Program-made: the position numbers and the translations under genes
In this document: positions 45,459 through 53,237 of the stretch, one piece after another
Numbering within the stretch: the first letter of the stretch is position 1
Layout of the letters: each line of letters starts with the position of its first letter
The notes under the pieces: model-generated
Seen by the model: the letters and a program-made list of their open reading frames with translations, nothing else
Databases searched by the model: none
What the model was told of the DNA's origin: nothing
DNA from: Rhodococcus sp. 14-2483-1-2
Lineage (GTDB): Bacteria > Actinomycetota > Actinomycetes > Mycobacteriales > Mycobacteriaceae
Direction: 5' to 3'
NCBI RefSeq assembly: GCF_002259405.1
Contig: NZ_NPFW01000017.1
Coordinates: 248,001 to 312,000, forward strand
Length of the DNA: 64,000 nt

Positions 45459-45938
45459 ATGTTTCTGTTCGTGTCCAACGGCGGCAAACAGCAATCCATT
45501 GCACATCGAATCGATTTTCCCTGGCAGTTCGGGCAGCTGCTCTCGCGGTTCGATGGAATGCAGCGGTCTGCGTTGACGGTCTCGAAGGTTCCGGAGGGTC
45601 GGTACTACGAGGATCTCAGCGACGACGAGAAAACCGCGATGAGCGAAAGCTACATCCAAGCCGCTGGGTCGGCGCAGGCGATGTCGGTCGAACTGAGGTT
45701 TCCCATTGACGGCGTTCATCGCCTGTTCGTCGTCGGCCGATCCGGCCCTCGTCAGGGCGAACCCACTGTCGAGATCCCGTTTTTCGGCGGCAAACGCTCC
45801 CTCACCGTGTACCCCGAAGAGGTGTTCACCGCCGATGACGCGACGCAGTTGTTCTTCGAGTGGGCCACCACAGGAGAGATCGACCGCACGAAGCATCATC
45901 TCCGCGAATTCGACCTCGACGCCTTCTACCGAACCTGA
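45459..45938 (+). CDS. Probable immunity protein of the toxin-like gene, copy 1
   Basis: 159 residues, no transmembrane segment, acidic overall, so probably cytoplasmic. It starts 42 bases after the toxin stop; AAGGAG precedes ATG 45459, and an alternative ATG at 45414 overlaps the toxin stop as ATGA. A second version with 12 substitutions lies at 48232-48711. Position behind the toxin and this duplication are the evidence for immunity; I do not recognise a named immunity family with certainty. Distinct features are YYEDLSDDEKTAM near 50 and EEVFTADDATQLFFEWATTG near 121-140. Confidence 0.6.
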   Translation: MFLFVSNGGKQQSIAHRIDFPWQFGQLLSRFDGMQRSALTVSKVPEGRYYEDLSDDEKTAMSESYIQAAGSAQAMSVELRFPIDGVHRLFVVGRSGPRQGEPTVEIPFFGGKRSLTVYPEEVFTADDATQLFFEWATTGEIDRTKHHLREFDLDAFYRT

Positions 45939-45947
45939 GGCCAGCCT

Positions 45948-46301
45948 GGTGTGCTTCGATCCGACCGGGCGTGCACCCGACTTGTGGTTGCCCGCATCGA
46001 CGATTGTGCCGGTCGCGATCTCGAGCGCGATCACCCCGAAGTCGTGGCTTCCGATGTTGCGGTGTCCGTCAGTGCCTTCGTCACCGCGCATTCGGAGAAA
46101 GAGAATGCGGCACCGGCCTACAAACGCGGCTTCGGATTTCATCCCCTGCTCGCGTTCGTCGACCACGGCACCGACGGGACCGGTGAACCCGTCGCGGCCG
46201 TGCTGCGACCGGGCAACGCCGGATCCAACACAGCGGACGATCACATCGAGGTGACACGGAAAGCACTGGCACAGTTGCCGAACGGAAAGATTTTTGGATG
46301 A
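45948..46301 (+). pseudogene. Truncated IS1380-type transposase remnant
   Basis: The frame from 45951 reads, in its second half, VTAHSEKENAAPAYKRGFGF, HPLLAFVDHG and VAAVLRPGNAGSNTADDHIE, then KALAQLP, which is the central block of IS1380-family transposases as I recall them. Both ends are missing, so it is inactive. Its first 135 bases, and the whole preceding gene, recur after 48232. No terminal inverted repeats found. Confidence 0.65.
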
Positions 46302-46370
46302 CGCGACAAACAACGACCTCGGACCGAGCGGTATCGATTTCGCCTGCCGCGGCCTGAAAGGTTGGCAACC

Positions 46371-46547
46371 ATGTTCTGGAAATACGTGGTGTGGATCGTC
46401 AAATGCGTCGGCTATTGGATCGGCGCATTCATCGCCGGTTGTGCGTCCGGTGTGGGTGACCTAGGTCCCGCGCCCAAGCGGCCCCGGAGACAACGCACCT
46501 ACCCCTACGACAAGACCTCCGACCCCAGGAAGGGACAGCACAAATGA
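46371..46547 (+). CDS. Small hydrophobic protein
   Basis: 58 residues with one membrane segment (about 2-24, FWKYVVWIVKCVGYWIGAF) followed by a basic, polar tail (KRPRRQRTYPYDK). GAAAGG lies eight bases before ATG 46371. It overlaps the next gene by ATGA (46544-46547). Unknown role; position inside the toxin island suggests a cassette component or a remnant. Confidence 0.55.
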   Translation: MFWKYVVWIVKCVGYWIGAFIAGCASGVGDLGPAPKRPRRQRTYPYDKTSDPRKGQHK

Positions 46548-46792
46548 CGACCGCACGTCCGTCTAGCCCACGCTGGCCCGCCATGCTGCTGTTAGTTATG
46601 TGGATAGGGTTCGTCCTGCTGGTCGGTATCGGCTGGGCGCTCAGCATGCCGGCTGGTATCCGAATCGTGCTCGGTGCCACAGCGATCGTGATCGGCACAC
46701 CATTGCTCATCGCTACCGCCGAGTCGGCTCGGATTGCATTTCAGCAGCGTGACTCGAAACGCTGTGAGCAGTGTGGCAACCGGTCCGTTTAG
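46544..46792 (+). CDS. Small two-helix membrane protein with C-terminal CxxC
   Basis: 82 residues. Two hydrophobic helices (about 12-32, AMLLLVMWIGFVLLVGIGW, and about 36-58) and a short tail ending in KRCEQCGNRS. Start overlaps the stop of the 58-residue gene, implying coupled translation and perhaps a two-subunit membrane complex. No known family. Confidence 0.55.
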   Translation: MTTARPSSPRWPAMLLLVMWIGFVLLVGIGWALSMPAGIRIVLGATAIVIGTPLLIATAESARIAFQQRDSKRCEQCGNRSV

Positions 46793-47115
46793 GGTACGGA
46801 TCGACACCCCGACCGTGCCACCATCGAGGCCGCGACCGGCCCATGGTCTGGCAACGTGCGGAAACCGGACTCGATTACCGGTCGGACCGGCATCTCCATC
46901 CCCACCGGCGGCAGGGGCCGGCCCGGTGTGGTGAGGCATTCGTTGAATCCGCCGTACGACAAAGATTTTCGCTATTTTCTCGACGAGGAGCCGAGTGCAT
47001 GGCTCGAAGGCGGCAGGGTGGTTGCGACGTTGTCGCATGGTTTGGGTATGTCGGTTGCGGCGTTCATTGCGGTGATCGTCGCGCATCCGAAGGTGACTGC
47101 CAAGGATGCGACGGC
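46793..47115 (+). other. Possible decayed coding sequence inside the island
   Basis: One frame stays open from just after the TAG at 46792 to 47140, with protein-like segments such as YDKDFRYFLDEEPSAWLEGG and MSVAAFIAVIVAHPKVTAKD but no good start or ribosome site. The composition looks coding, so this may be the shell of a former gene, but nothing identifies it. Confidence 0.3.
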
Positions 47116-47310
47116 ATGGCCGAAGCCGTTGCGTTCCTGACCTTCTCGACCCGTATCGATGGCGGCGCGCCCGCGGTTCGACATCCGATGTCAGGAGTGA
47201 ACTCGAGCAGGAACCCTCTCCGCGAGGCGGAAGAGATTAGCTTCGAGGACGACCTCGAGCAGATCGACGTACTGTCAGTTGCCGACTGGCTCGAAAGGAT
47301 CCGACGATGA
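47116..47310 (+). CDS. Short ORF overlapping the Imm52-like gene (possible toxin tail)
   Basis: 64 residues from ATG 47116, ending EQIDVLSVADWLERIRR. The stop overlaps the next ATG (47307-47310). The acidic/helical C-terminus and its place directly ahead of an immunity gene suggest the surviving C-terminal tail of an otherwise lost toxin, but it lacks identifiable nuclease motifs. Low confidence as an independent gene. Confidence 0.35.
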   Translation: MAEAVAFLTFSTRIDGGAPAVRHPMSGVNSSRNPLREAEEISFEDDLEQIDVLSVADWLERIRR

Positions 47311-48059
47311 TCGATCTGCACGCTCCGACGGTGATCGGTTTCTGGCGTGATCGCTCGCAGAGCGTCGACGAGCTTGCCGCCACCACCCGGGCGTTCCTCG
47401 ATACCCTAGCCGCGATCGATCCCGCTCTCGTGCCGGAGCTGTTGCTGCTCGGGGAACACCAGAGCGGTCACCCGGCGGATCTGAGTGTCGAGGGACTCCG
47501 CCGGATCTATCAACGCAGAAAACGAGACGATTCACCCTCGGGGTCCTACGTCTCCGGCTACTCGGTCGACCTCGTGCACCCCGACCACCGGCAGAGACAG
47601 TCACTGCACCTGATCGTCGGAAAGACTGGACGGACCCCGAACGTCGTCAACGTGACCCTTCCCCGACCGGAGCACGCCGTCGGGGACGCATCCGAACTGC
47701 TCACCGCCCGCGTCGGGGACGCGGTACTCAAAGCGATCCTCGATCACTGGAACGCCGAGCGTGGACGCTGGAGCGTCAGCAAATATGCCCGACCACAGGA
47801 AGAACTGGTCCTCGGTAAAGCATCGAGCACATCATGGACAGAGCGACGCGAGGCGAGGAAACGATGGGCGAAGGAACTTCAGATCGGGTGGGAAACTCTC
47901 ATCCCACCGCAGGTGCGTCTCGACCGCACTCTGTTGCCTGCTGTCGCCGATATCGAGACCGTGCCGGCCGGTACTTTGGTTCGGCTCGGTGACGCGCCAC
48001 TCGATGTCGACTTCGAGGACATTCTCGATCTCCGCCGCGCCCTGGGCTACCCGACCTGA
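47307..48059 (+). CDS. Imm52-like immunity protein
   Basis: 250 residues. The N-terminus TVIGFWRDRSQSVDELAATT followed by FLDTLAAIDP, a region with RRIYQRRKRDD, and SGYSVDLVHPDHRQR with a later VVNVTLPRP follow the pattern of Imm52 (family knowledge: polymorphic-toxin immunity proteins, often opposite restriction-endonuclease-fold toxins). No cognate toxin is complete in the window; a short open frame overlaps its start (47116-47310). It is therefore an orphan immunity gene or the end of a lost cassette. Good frame and length for the family. Confidence 0.6.
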   Translation: MIDLHAPTVIGFWRDRSQSVDELAATTRAFLDTLAAIDPALVPELLLLGEHQSGHPADLSVEGLRRIYQRRKRDDSPSGSYVSGYSVDLVHPDHRQRQSLHLIVGKTGRTPNVVNVTLPRPEHAVGDASELLTARVGDAVLKAILDHWNAERGRWSVSKYARPQEELVLGKASSTSWTERREARKRWAKELQIGWETLIPPQVRLDRTLLPAVADIETVPAGTLVRLGDAPLDVDFEDILDLRRALGYPT

Positions 48060-48231
48060 CCCGCGTTGGCTCCCGGATCCTCGCTCGGCTCGCTCGGCCG
48101 GTCACCCCTGCCCGACTGTCTGGGCGCAGTGTCTCGACGCCCGTCGTTCGCCCCGTCTGGCGGGTACACCTCAGGTGTGGACGTCGCCGTACCGGCGATG
48201 AGTCGACACCACCGCCTCAGAAGGGAGCCTG

Positions 48232-48711
48232 ATGTTTCTGTTCGTATCCAACGGCGGCAAGCAAAAAATGATCGAGCATCGGATCGACGCTCCCTGGCAG
48301 TTCGGTCAGCTGCTCTCGCGGTTCGATGGAATACAGCGATCCGCGTTGACGGTCTCGGAGGTTCCGGAGGGTCGGTACTACGAGGATCTCAGCGACGACG
48401 AAAAAACCGCGATGAGCGAAAGCTACATCCAAGCAGCTGGGTCAGCGCAGGCGATGTCGGTCGAGATGCGGTTTCCCATCGACGGTGTTCATCGCCTGTT
48501 CGTCGTCGGCCGACCCGGCCCTCGTCATGGCGAACCCACCGTCGGAATCCCCTTCTTCAGCGGCAAACGCTCCCTCACCGTGTACCCCGAAGAGGTGTTC
48601 ACCGCTGACGATGCGACGCAGTTGTTCTTCGATTGGGCCACCACCGGAGAGATCGACCGCACGAAACATCATCTCCGCGAATTCGACCTCGACGCTTTCT
48701 ACCGAACCTGA
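48232..48711 (+). CDS. Probable immunity protein, copy 2
   Basis: 159 residues, differing from the gene at 45459 at 12 positions by my alignment (147/159 identical), with the same length and identical last 25 residues. GAAGGGAG precedes ATG 48232. Homology between the two loci begins at the start codon and continues about 135 bases past the stop. Here it has no toxin upstream; it follows the Imm52-like gene. Such extra immunity copies are typical of arrays that protect against several toxin variants. Several substitutions cluster at residues 12-19, possibly part of the toxin-contact surface (inference). Confidence 0.6.
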   Translation: MFLFVSNGGKQKMIEHRIDAPWQFGQLLSRFDGIQRSALTVSEVPEGRYYEDLSDDEKTAMSESYIQAAGSAQAMSVEMRFPIDGVHRLFVVGRPGPRHGEPTVGIPFFSGKRSLTVYPEEVFTADDATQLFFDWATTGEIDRTKHHLREFDLDAFYRT

Positions 48712-48845
48712 GACCAGCCTGGTGTGCTTCGATCCGACCGGGCGTGCACCCGACTTGTGGTTGCCTGCATCGACGATTGTGCCGGTCGCGATCACCCCGA
48801 AGTCGCAGCCTCCGATGTTGGGGCGTTTGTCAGCGCCTGCCGATC
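48712..48845 (+). pseudogene. Second copy of the transposase-remnant 5' part
   Basis: Closely matches 45939-46078 but carries short deletions and stops before the recognised IS1380 block. It shows that the immunity gene and IS remnant were duplicated as a unit. Confidence 0.55.
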
Positions 48846-48934
48846 TCAGAATCGTTGAGCAGCAGTACTACTGGCAGCGTATGGCCGGCAGGTGGATCGT
48901 TTTCCCGTGGTCCACGTTGCCGGTCATCACCTGA
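48846..48934 (+). pseudogene. Second 3' end of a phosphoribosyltransferase gene
   Basis: The frame reads RIVEQQYYWQRMAGRWIV, then FPWSTLPVIT and a TGA, against TIVQPDYSWRETDKWIN, FPWSTLPVIT in the intact gene at 40892. The match at protein level spans about 28 codons with one indel, and the last 27 bases are identical. No upstream part of the gene is present. It is the other end of the island. Confidence 0.7.
48908..48934 (+). repeat. Right copy of the direct repeat (candidate attR)
   Basis: Exact 27-base match to 41339-41365, same orientation. It ends at a TGA one base before the stop codon of the convergent quinone oxidoreductase gene, which is where the native downstream neighbour of the phosphoribosyltransferase should resume. 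Confidence 0.7.
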
Positions 48935-48935
48935 C

Positions 48936-49970
48936 TTATTCGCTGGAGACGTCGATCAGCACCTTGCCGACGGTTCCGTTCTCGACGGCGTCGTGCGCTG
49001 CGGCGGTCTCGCTCAGCGAGAAGCGGTGCAGCGGTAGACCGGTGGCCTCGCCCACCTCCAGCACACCTGCCGCTGCCGCAGCACTGACGTCCGCCTCGGC
49101 GTTGCGAAGAGCCTCGTCGCCCACGGTGTACAGGAGGACGAACTGGTAGCGAGTGTTGAGCACCATGTTGGGTCGAACGTCGAGGGTCACGGTGTCGCCA
49201 CCGTTGTTGGCGTACACCGCTATCGAGGCGCGGTTCGCTCCCACGGCCGCGTTGAGTGCGGCGTTCTGTGCGGGAGCAACCTCGACGATGAGATCGATTC
49301 CGGCAGGGACCAATTCACGAATTTCGACGGCGGCGTCGCCGGCCTTGTAGTTCACCACGTGGTGCGCGCCCGCCGCGGTCGCCAGCGCGCCCTTCTCCGG
49401 TCCGCTGACCGTCGTCACCACGGTCGCGCCCGCCCAGCGGGCCAATTGGATCGCGGCATGGCCGACGGCACCGGCACCACCGGCGACGAGTACCGACTTA
49501 CCCTCGAGTGCGCCCGGGTGCAGCCGGGTGGGTCCGTCCTCGGAGACGGTCAGCGCGCGGTGCGCCGTCATCGCGGGCACTCCGAGGCTTGCGCCCACGT
49601 CGAATCCGACGCCGTCGGGCAGAGGTACCACCCGGGAGGCGGGCAGGATTGCGAAAGACTGTGCTGTTCCGGTCGGACGCTGATGCTGGGCCAGGTATAC
49701 CCAGACCCGATCTCCAACGGAGACGCCGTCGACGTCGGGGCCCACGGCGTCGATCACTCCGGCACCGTCCTGGTTCGGAACCACCTCGTCGAATGCCAGC
49801 TTCTCACCCGGTCCGGAACCGGTTCTGTTCTTCCAGTCCGTCGGATTCACTCCCGAGACCACGATGCGCACGCGGACTTCGCCTGCGGCCGGCTCGGTCA
49901 CCTCGCGATCCTTCAGTTCGAGGACGGACGAGTCGCCGGTGCGGGTGTACACAATTGCTGGAGCAGTCAT
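48936..49970 (-). CDS. Zinc-free NADPH:quinone oxidoreductase (MDR family)
   Basis: 344-residue medium-chain dehydrogenase/reductase without the structural zinc Cys quartet, so of the quinone oxidoreductase/zeta-crystallin type. The N-terminal catalytic domain has GVNPTDWKNRTG and NQDGAGVIDAVG; the Rossmann motif is VLVAGGAGAVGHAAIQLARW near 152. It probably reduces quinones with NADPH. I start at ATG 49970 (MTAPAIVYTRTG); the upstream ATG would add 20 weakly supported residues. It abuts the right end of the island. Confidence 0.89.
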   Translation of the reverse strand: MTAPAIVYTRTGDSSVLELKDREVTEPAAGEVRVRIVVSGVNPTDWKNRTGSGPGEKLAFDEVVPNQDGAGVIDAVGPDVDGVSVGDRVWVYLAQHQRPTGTAQSFAILPASRVVPLPDGVGFDVGASLGVPAMTAHRALTVSEDGPTRLHPGALEGKSVLVAGGAGAVGHAAIQLARWAGATVVTTVSGPEKGALATAAGAHHVVNYKAGDAAVEIRELVPAGIDLIVEVAPAQNAALNAAVGANRASIAVYANNGGDTVTLDVRPNMVLNTRYQFVLLYTVGDEALRNAEADVSAAAAAGVLEVGEATGLPLHRFSLSETAAAHDAVENGTVGKVLIDVSSE

Positions 49971-50067
49971 ATCCGGTCTAACGCGCTCGGGCCGCCCCGA
50001 TGTTCCCTGCGAGGCAATCGGGGTATGCATGACTAGTTATCAGTGCTCGACGAAAGAGGCGTAATCA

Positions 50068-50589
50068 ATGAACCACAACGACCTGCTCACCGACGCGTTC
50101 GGCCGCATCAAGGAACTCGTCCACTCGGTACTGGACGACATCCCTGCGGCCGCGCTGACGTATCGACCCGATTCCGACGCCAACAGCATCGCGTGGTTGC
50201 TGTGGCACCTGACGCGGGTGCAGGACGATCACATCGCGGGCGTGGCCGGGAGTGAGCAGGTCTGGACGTCGGACTCGTGGTTCGAGCGTTTCGGACTATC
50301 GTTCGACAAGTCGGACATCGGGTACGGCCAGTCGTCCTCGGACGTCGCTCAGGTCACCTCGAGCGCCGAGCTGCTGCGTGAGTACCACGATGCCGTGTAC
50401 TCGAAAACCGTTGCCTACCTGAGCAGTATCTCGACCGACGATCTGGACCGGATCGTCGACGAGAACTGGGATCCGCCGGTCACGCTGGGCGCGCGGCTGG
50501 TGTCGGTGGTGTCCGACGACCTTCAGCATGCCGGGCAGGCGTCCTACGTTCTCGGCCTGTACACCCGGCAGGCTCGAGATCAGGCGTAG
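50068..50589 (+). CDS. DinB/DUF664 mycothiol-dependent-transferase-like protein
   Basis: 173 residues, four-helix DinB fold. The metal-ligand histidines are apparent in LLWHLTRVQDDH and DDLQHAGQASYVLGLY, giving the His triad. In actinobacteria this subgroup includes mycothiol S-transferases and maleylpyruvate-isomerase-like enzymes (family knowledge). Substrate unknown. It converges with the SRPBCC gene, overlapping by 10 bases. Confidence 0.85.
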   Translation: MNHNDLLTDAFGRIKELVHSVLDDIPAAALTYRPDSDANSIAWLLWHLTRVQDDHIAGVAGSEQVWTSDSWFERFGLSFDKSDIGYGQSSSDVAQVTSSAELLREYHDAVYSKTVAYLSSISTDDLDRIVDENWDPPVTLGARLVSVVSDDLQHAGQASYVLGLYTRQARDQA

Positions 50590-51074
50590 ACCTTCTGCAG
50601 GTTCTCCAGCGTCTTGCGAATGTTGCGACGCTGGAACTGCGGGAACGTCTTACCGCTGGTGACGATCTTGTCGAACACGAAAGCCAGCGCGTCGGGCCAC
50701 TTCGTCCGGTCGTCGGTCCAGGTCTCGGTCACTTTCGTGCCACCTGCGACCGGTTCGAAGTCGTAACGCCAGGTTGCGTTCGCGCCTGTGATCTTCGGAG
50801 CGCTCTTGCCGATGGCGTGGACGCGGAACTCGAAGGTCTTGCCAGGCTCGGCCGCGGTGACGGTGCAGCGAGTGACCCACTTCGCTCGGCCGCGCTTGTT
50901 GGTTCCGTCGAACACCATTCCCACGTAGGCACTCTCGCGGGGTTCGTGGACGGTGGCACCTCTGTTTTCCGGGCTCCACTCACCCATCCGCGTAGGGTCG
51001 CTGATCGCGGCGTACAGCGTGTTCGGATCGGCAGCGACGACGATGCTGTCCGAGACGGTGAGTTCGCGGCTCAT
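50580..51074 (-). CDS. SRPBCC-family protein
   Basis: 164-residue START/Bet v1-like ligand-binding protein: an N-terminal SIVVAADPNTLYAAISDPTRMGEW (helix and the WSPE segment), a beta sheet and a long C-terminal helix. This is the polyketide-cyclase/dehydrase-like group that binds or transfers hydrophobic molecules. ATG 51074 overlaps the stop of the SDR gene by four bases, so the two are co-translated and may act on the same small molecule. Confidence 0.85.
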   Translation of the reverse strand: MSRELTVSDSIVVAADPNTLYAAISDPTRMGEWSPENRGATVHEPRESAYVGMVFDGTNKRGRAKWVTRCTVTAAEPGKTFEFRVHAIGKSAPKITGANATWRYDFEPVAGGTKVTETWTDDRTKWPDALAFVFDKIVTSGKTFPQFQRRNIRKTLENLQKVYA

Positions 51075-51907
51075 GACGAGGCTCCCTTGCGGGCGTTCTT
51101 GCCCAGGCCGGGGTGAATGCGAGTGAGCATGGGCACCAACACCGTTCGCGGGGTGATCTGCGCGAAGATGGACCCGATGCGGTTGGCCGCTCCCGGAATC
51201 GACACCATGCGCCCCTTGGCCATGTCGTCGACGGCAGTCCTGGCCACCGTTTCCGCGTCCACCCACATGATCGGTGGAAGTGCTTTCTCGGCATCGTCTT
51301 TCGCGAATCCTGCGGCCTCGCCGAATCCGGTGTGTACCGGTCCGGGGCACAGTGCGGTGGCGGTGACGCCGGTTCCGCGCAGTTCACCGGTCAGAGACTG
51401 CGTGTACGAGAGCACGAATGCCTTGCACGCGCCGTAGCCGGCCTGACCGGGCAGAGGTTGAAAGGCGGCGGTCGAGGCGACGTTCAGCAGTGCGCCGCGT
51501 CCTCGCTGAGTCATGCCGGGGAGAAATCGGGTGCAGAGGTCTGCAACTGCGACCACGTCGACCTCGATCATGTTCATTTCCGCATCCGGATCCGATTCTG
51601 CGACCGGTCCGAGCGTGGACAGTCCGGCGTTGTTGATCAGGATGTCCGGGATGAGGCCGAGCTCGGTGATGCGGTCCAGTAGTTCGGCGCGAGCGCTGCG
51701 ATCGGACAGGTCTGCTGCGAGCACGTCGGCTCGGACTCCCCGAGCGCGGATTTCCTGTGCCAAGTCTTCGAGCTTGTCGGCACGCCGGGCGACGAGGGTG
51801 ACGCCATGGCCTCGGGACGCGAGCACGCGCGCGATCGCGGCTCCGATTCCCGAGGACGCTCCGGTCACGACGGCTGTCCGATCAGGGGCGGGACGAGGAA
51901 GGCTCAT
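51071..51907 (-). CDS. Short-chain dehydrogenase/reductase
   Basis: 278-residue classical SDR. The cofactor motif TGASSGIG lies near residue 16, the NNAG motif near 89, and the catalytic Ser with YGACK (Tyr and Lys of the YxxxK) near 148-155. Basic residues just after the second strand (ARRADK) favour NADP(H). Start ATG 51907 (MSLPRPAP). It precedes the SRPBCC gene and shares its operon; substrate unknown. Confidence 0.89.
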   Translation of the reverse strand: MSLPRPAPDRTAVVTGASSGIGAAIARVLASRGHGVTLVARRADKLEDLAQEIRARGVRADVLAADLSDRSARAELLDRITELGLIPDILINNAGLSTLGPVAESDPDAEMNMIEVDVVAVADLCTRFLPGMTQRGRGALLNVASTAAFQPLPGQAGYGACKAFVLSYTQSLTGELRGTGVTATALCPGPVHTGFGEAAGFAKDDAEKALPPIMWVDAETVARTAVDDMAKGRMVSIPGAANRIGSIFAQITPRTVLVPMLTRIHPGLGKNARKGASS

Positions 51908-51957
51908 GGCTCCCACCGTAGCGAACGCCCAATGTGCAGTGCATTCGAACGGCTCTT

Positions 51958-51976
51958 ATAGGTTAGCCTTGACTTA
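51958..51976 (+). promoter_or_regulatory. Probable IdeR/DtxR iron box
   Basis: ATAGGTTAGCCTTGACTTA matches the 19-base IdeR consensus at 13 positions, with the left half nearly perfect. It lies 33 bases before the start of an iron-siderophore binding-protein gene, the expected place for iron-dependent repression. Confidence 0.6.
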
Positions 51977-52008
51977 CTTTCAACCCGCTAGTCTGTCGAG
52001 AGGTTTCC

Positions 52009-53064
52009 ATGTTCTCTGCTTCAACGGCCGGTCGACGTTTCACTCGCCGCGCGTCCCTCCTGTCCGCGCTCGCGGTGTCGGCCCTGGTGGCCGGTGCGTG
52101 TTCGAGCACCGATACTGCCGAGTCGGAACAGGGCGACTCCGGAGACTTCGCCACCGTCACCATCGACTCGGCCTTGGGCCAGGCTGTCATCACCGAGAAG
52201 CCGAAGCGCATCGTCACGCTCGGCCAGGGCTCGGCCGAAACGGCGATCGCGCTGGGCACCGTTCCCGTCGGCGTCGAGGAGTATTCGTGGGGTGCCGACG
52301 ACACCGGGTATCTGCCGTGGGTTCACGACGCGGTGACCGAGCTGGGTGCCGAACTTCCCCAACAGTTCACCGGTGGAACCGAACTGAACATCGAAGCCGT
52401 GGCTGCCCTCGAACCCGATCTGATTCTGGCCCCGTGGTCCGGCGTTACGCAGGATCAGTTCGACAAGCTGAGCGCATTCGCACCGGTGGTCGCGTACGAG
52501 GAGCAGCCGTGGACGATCACCTGGGAAGACCAGATCACCGTCATCGGCAAGGCCATGGGGGAGGAGCAGAAGGCGGCGGAAGAGATCGAGAAGATCAATG
52601 GCCGCTTCGCCGACGCCACCACCGAGCATCCCGAATACGCGGGGGTGAGTTTCTCGTACATCTACAACACAGGGCCGGGGACACTCGGAGTGTTTCTTGC
52701 CGACGAGCAACGCGTTGCGATGGTGCGAGCACTCGGGTTGCAGGTCGATCCGGTGGTGAACACGCTCGACGAGACGGAGGGCACCGACTCGTCGGTCATC
52801 GGGTTGGAGAACGCGAATCTGTTGAACGACTCGGATCTGATCTTCACCTTCTACTCGGATCCGCAGAACCGCACCGACACCGAGAATCAGCCTGCCTACA
52901 AGCAGATCCCGGCCGTGTCCCGCGGTTCGGTCGTGGCACCGACGGATCAGTCGTTCGTCACCGGCTCGTCCATCATCAATCCGCTGACTGTGCCCTGGGC
53001 ACTCGAGCGATATGTGCCGATGATCGACGAGGCTGTCGCGAAGCTCGACGCCCGCACGTCATAG
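52009..53064 (+). CDS. Iron-siderophore ABC transporter binding lipoprotein (FecB/FepB type)
   Basis: 351 residues. A Tat-like RR pair (GRRFTRRASLLS) leads to a lipobox LVAGAC (Cys31). The mature protein is a class III binding protein: KRIVTLGQGSAETAIALG, EPDLILAP (about 135) and a C-terminal domain around ENANLLNDSDLIF. Such lipoproteins capture ferric siderophores at the cytoplasmic membrane and hand them to an ABC permease; no permease or ATPase is next to it, so partners are elsewhere. An IdeR-like box lies just upstream. Confidence 0.9.
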   Translation: MFSASTAGRRFTRRASLLSALAVSALVAGACSSTDTAESEQGDSGDFATVTIDSALGQAVITEKPKRIVTLGQGSAETAIALGTVPVGVEEYSWGADDTGYLPWVHDAVTELGAELPQQFTGGTELNIEAVAALEPDLILAPWSGVTQDQFDKLSAFAPVVAYEEQPWTITWEDQITVIGKAMGEEQKAAEEIEKINGRFADATTEHPEYAGVSFSYIYNTGPGTLGVFLADEQRVAMVRALGLQVDPVVNTLDETEGTDSSVIGLENANLLNDSDLIFTFYSDPQNRTDTENQPAYKQIPAVSRGSVVAPTDQSFVTGSSIINPLTVPWALERYVPMIDEAVAKLDARTS

Positions 53065-53173
53065 CTTGATCGAGCGGAGCGGAGAAGCCACGCGACTCGT
53101 GTTCGAGGTGATGTGCCACTTCCGCGATGACTTATCCCTGATTCGATCCTATCGATTTGTAAGACAATCGCTT

Positions 53174-53207
53174 CCAGCCCCGCACCGTTGTTTCGGTGCG
53201 GGGCTGG
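53174..53207. terminator. Bidirectional terminator
   Basis: A 14-bp perfect stem CCAGCCCCGCACCG / CGGTGCGGGGCTGG with loop TTGTTT, between the convergent siderophore-binding gene and the HNH endonuclease gene. Confidence 0.85.
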
Positions 53208-53237
53208 TGTCGTCTGTGGGCTTGTGTGATGTGCGTG

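Noticed and set aside
45951-46301. Intact transposase
   Set aside because: Both ends of the IS1380 protein are missing and no inverted repeats or second half are present.
41366-48907. Prophage or conjugative element
   Set aside because: No integrase, phage structural, replication or transfer gene is visible in the block; it is called an island on the repeat evidence only.
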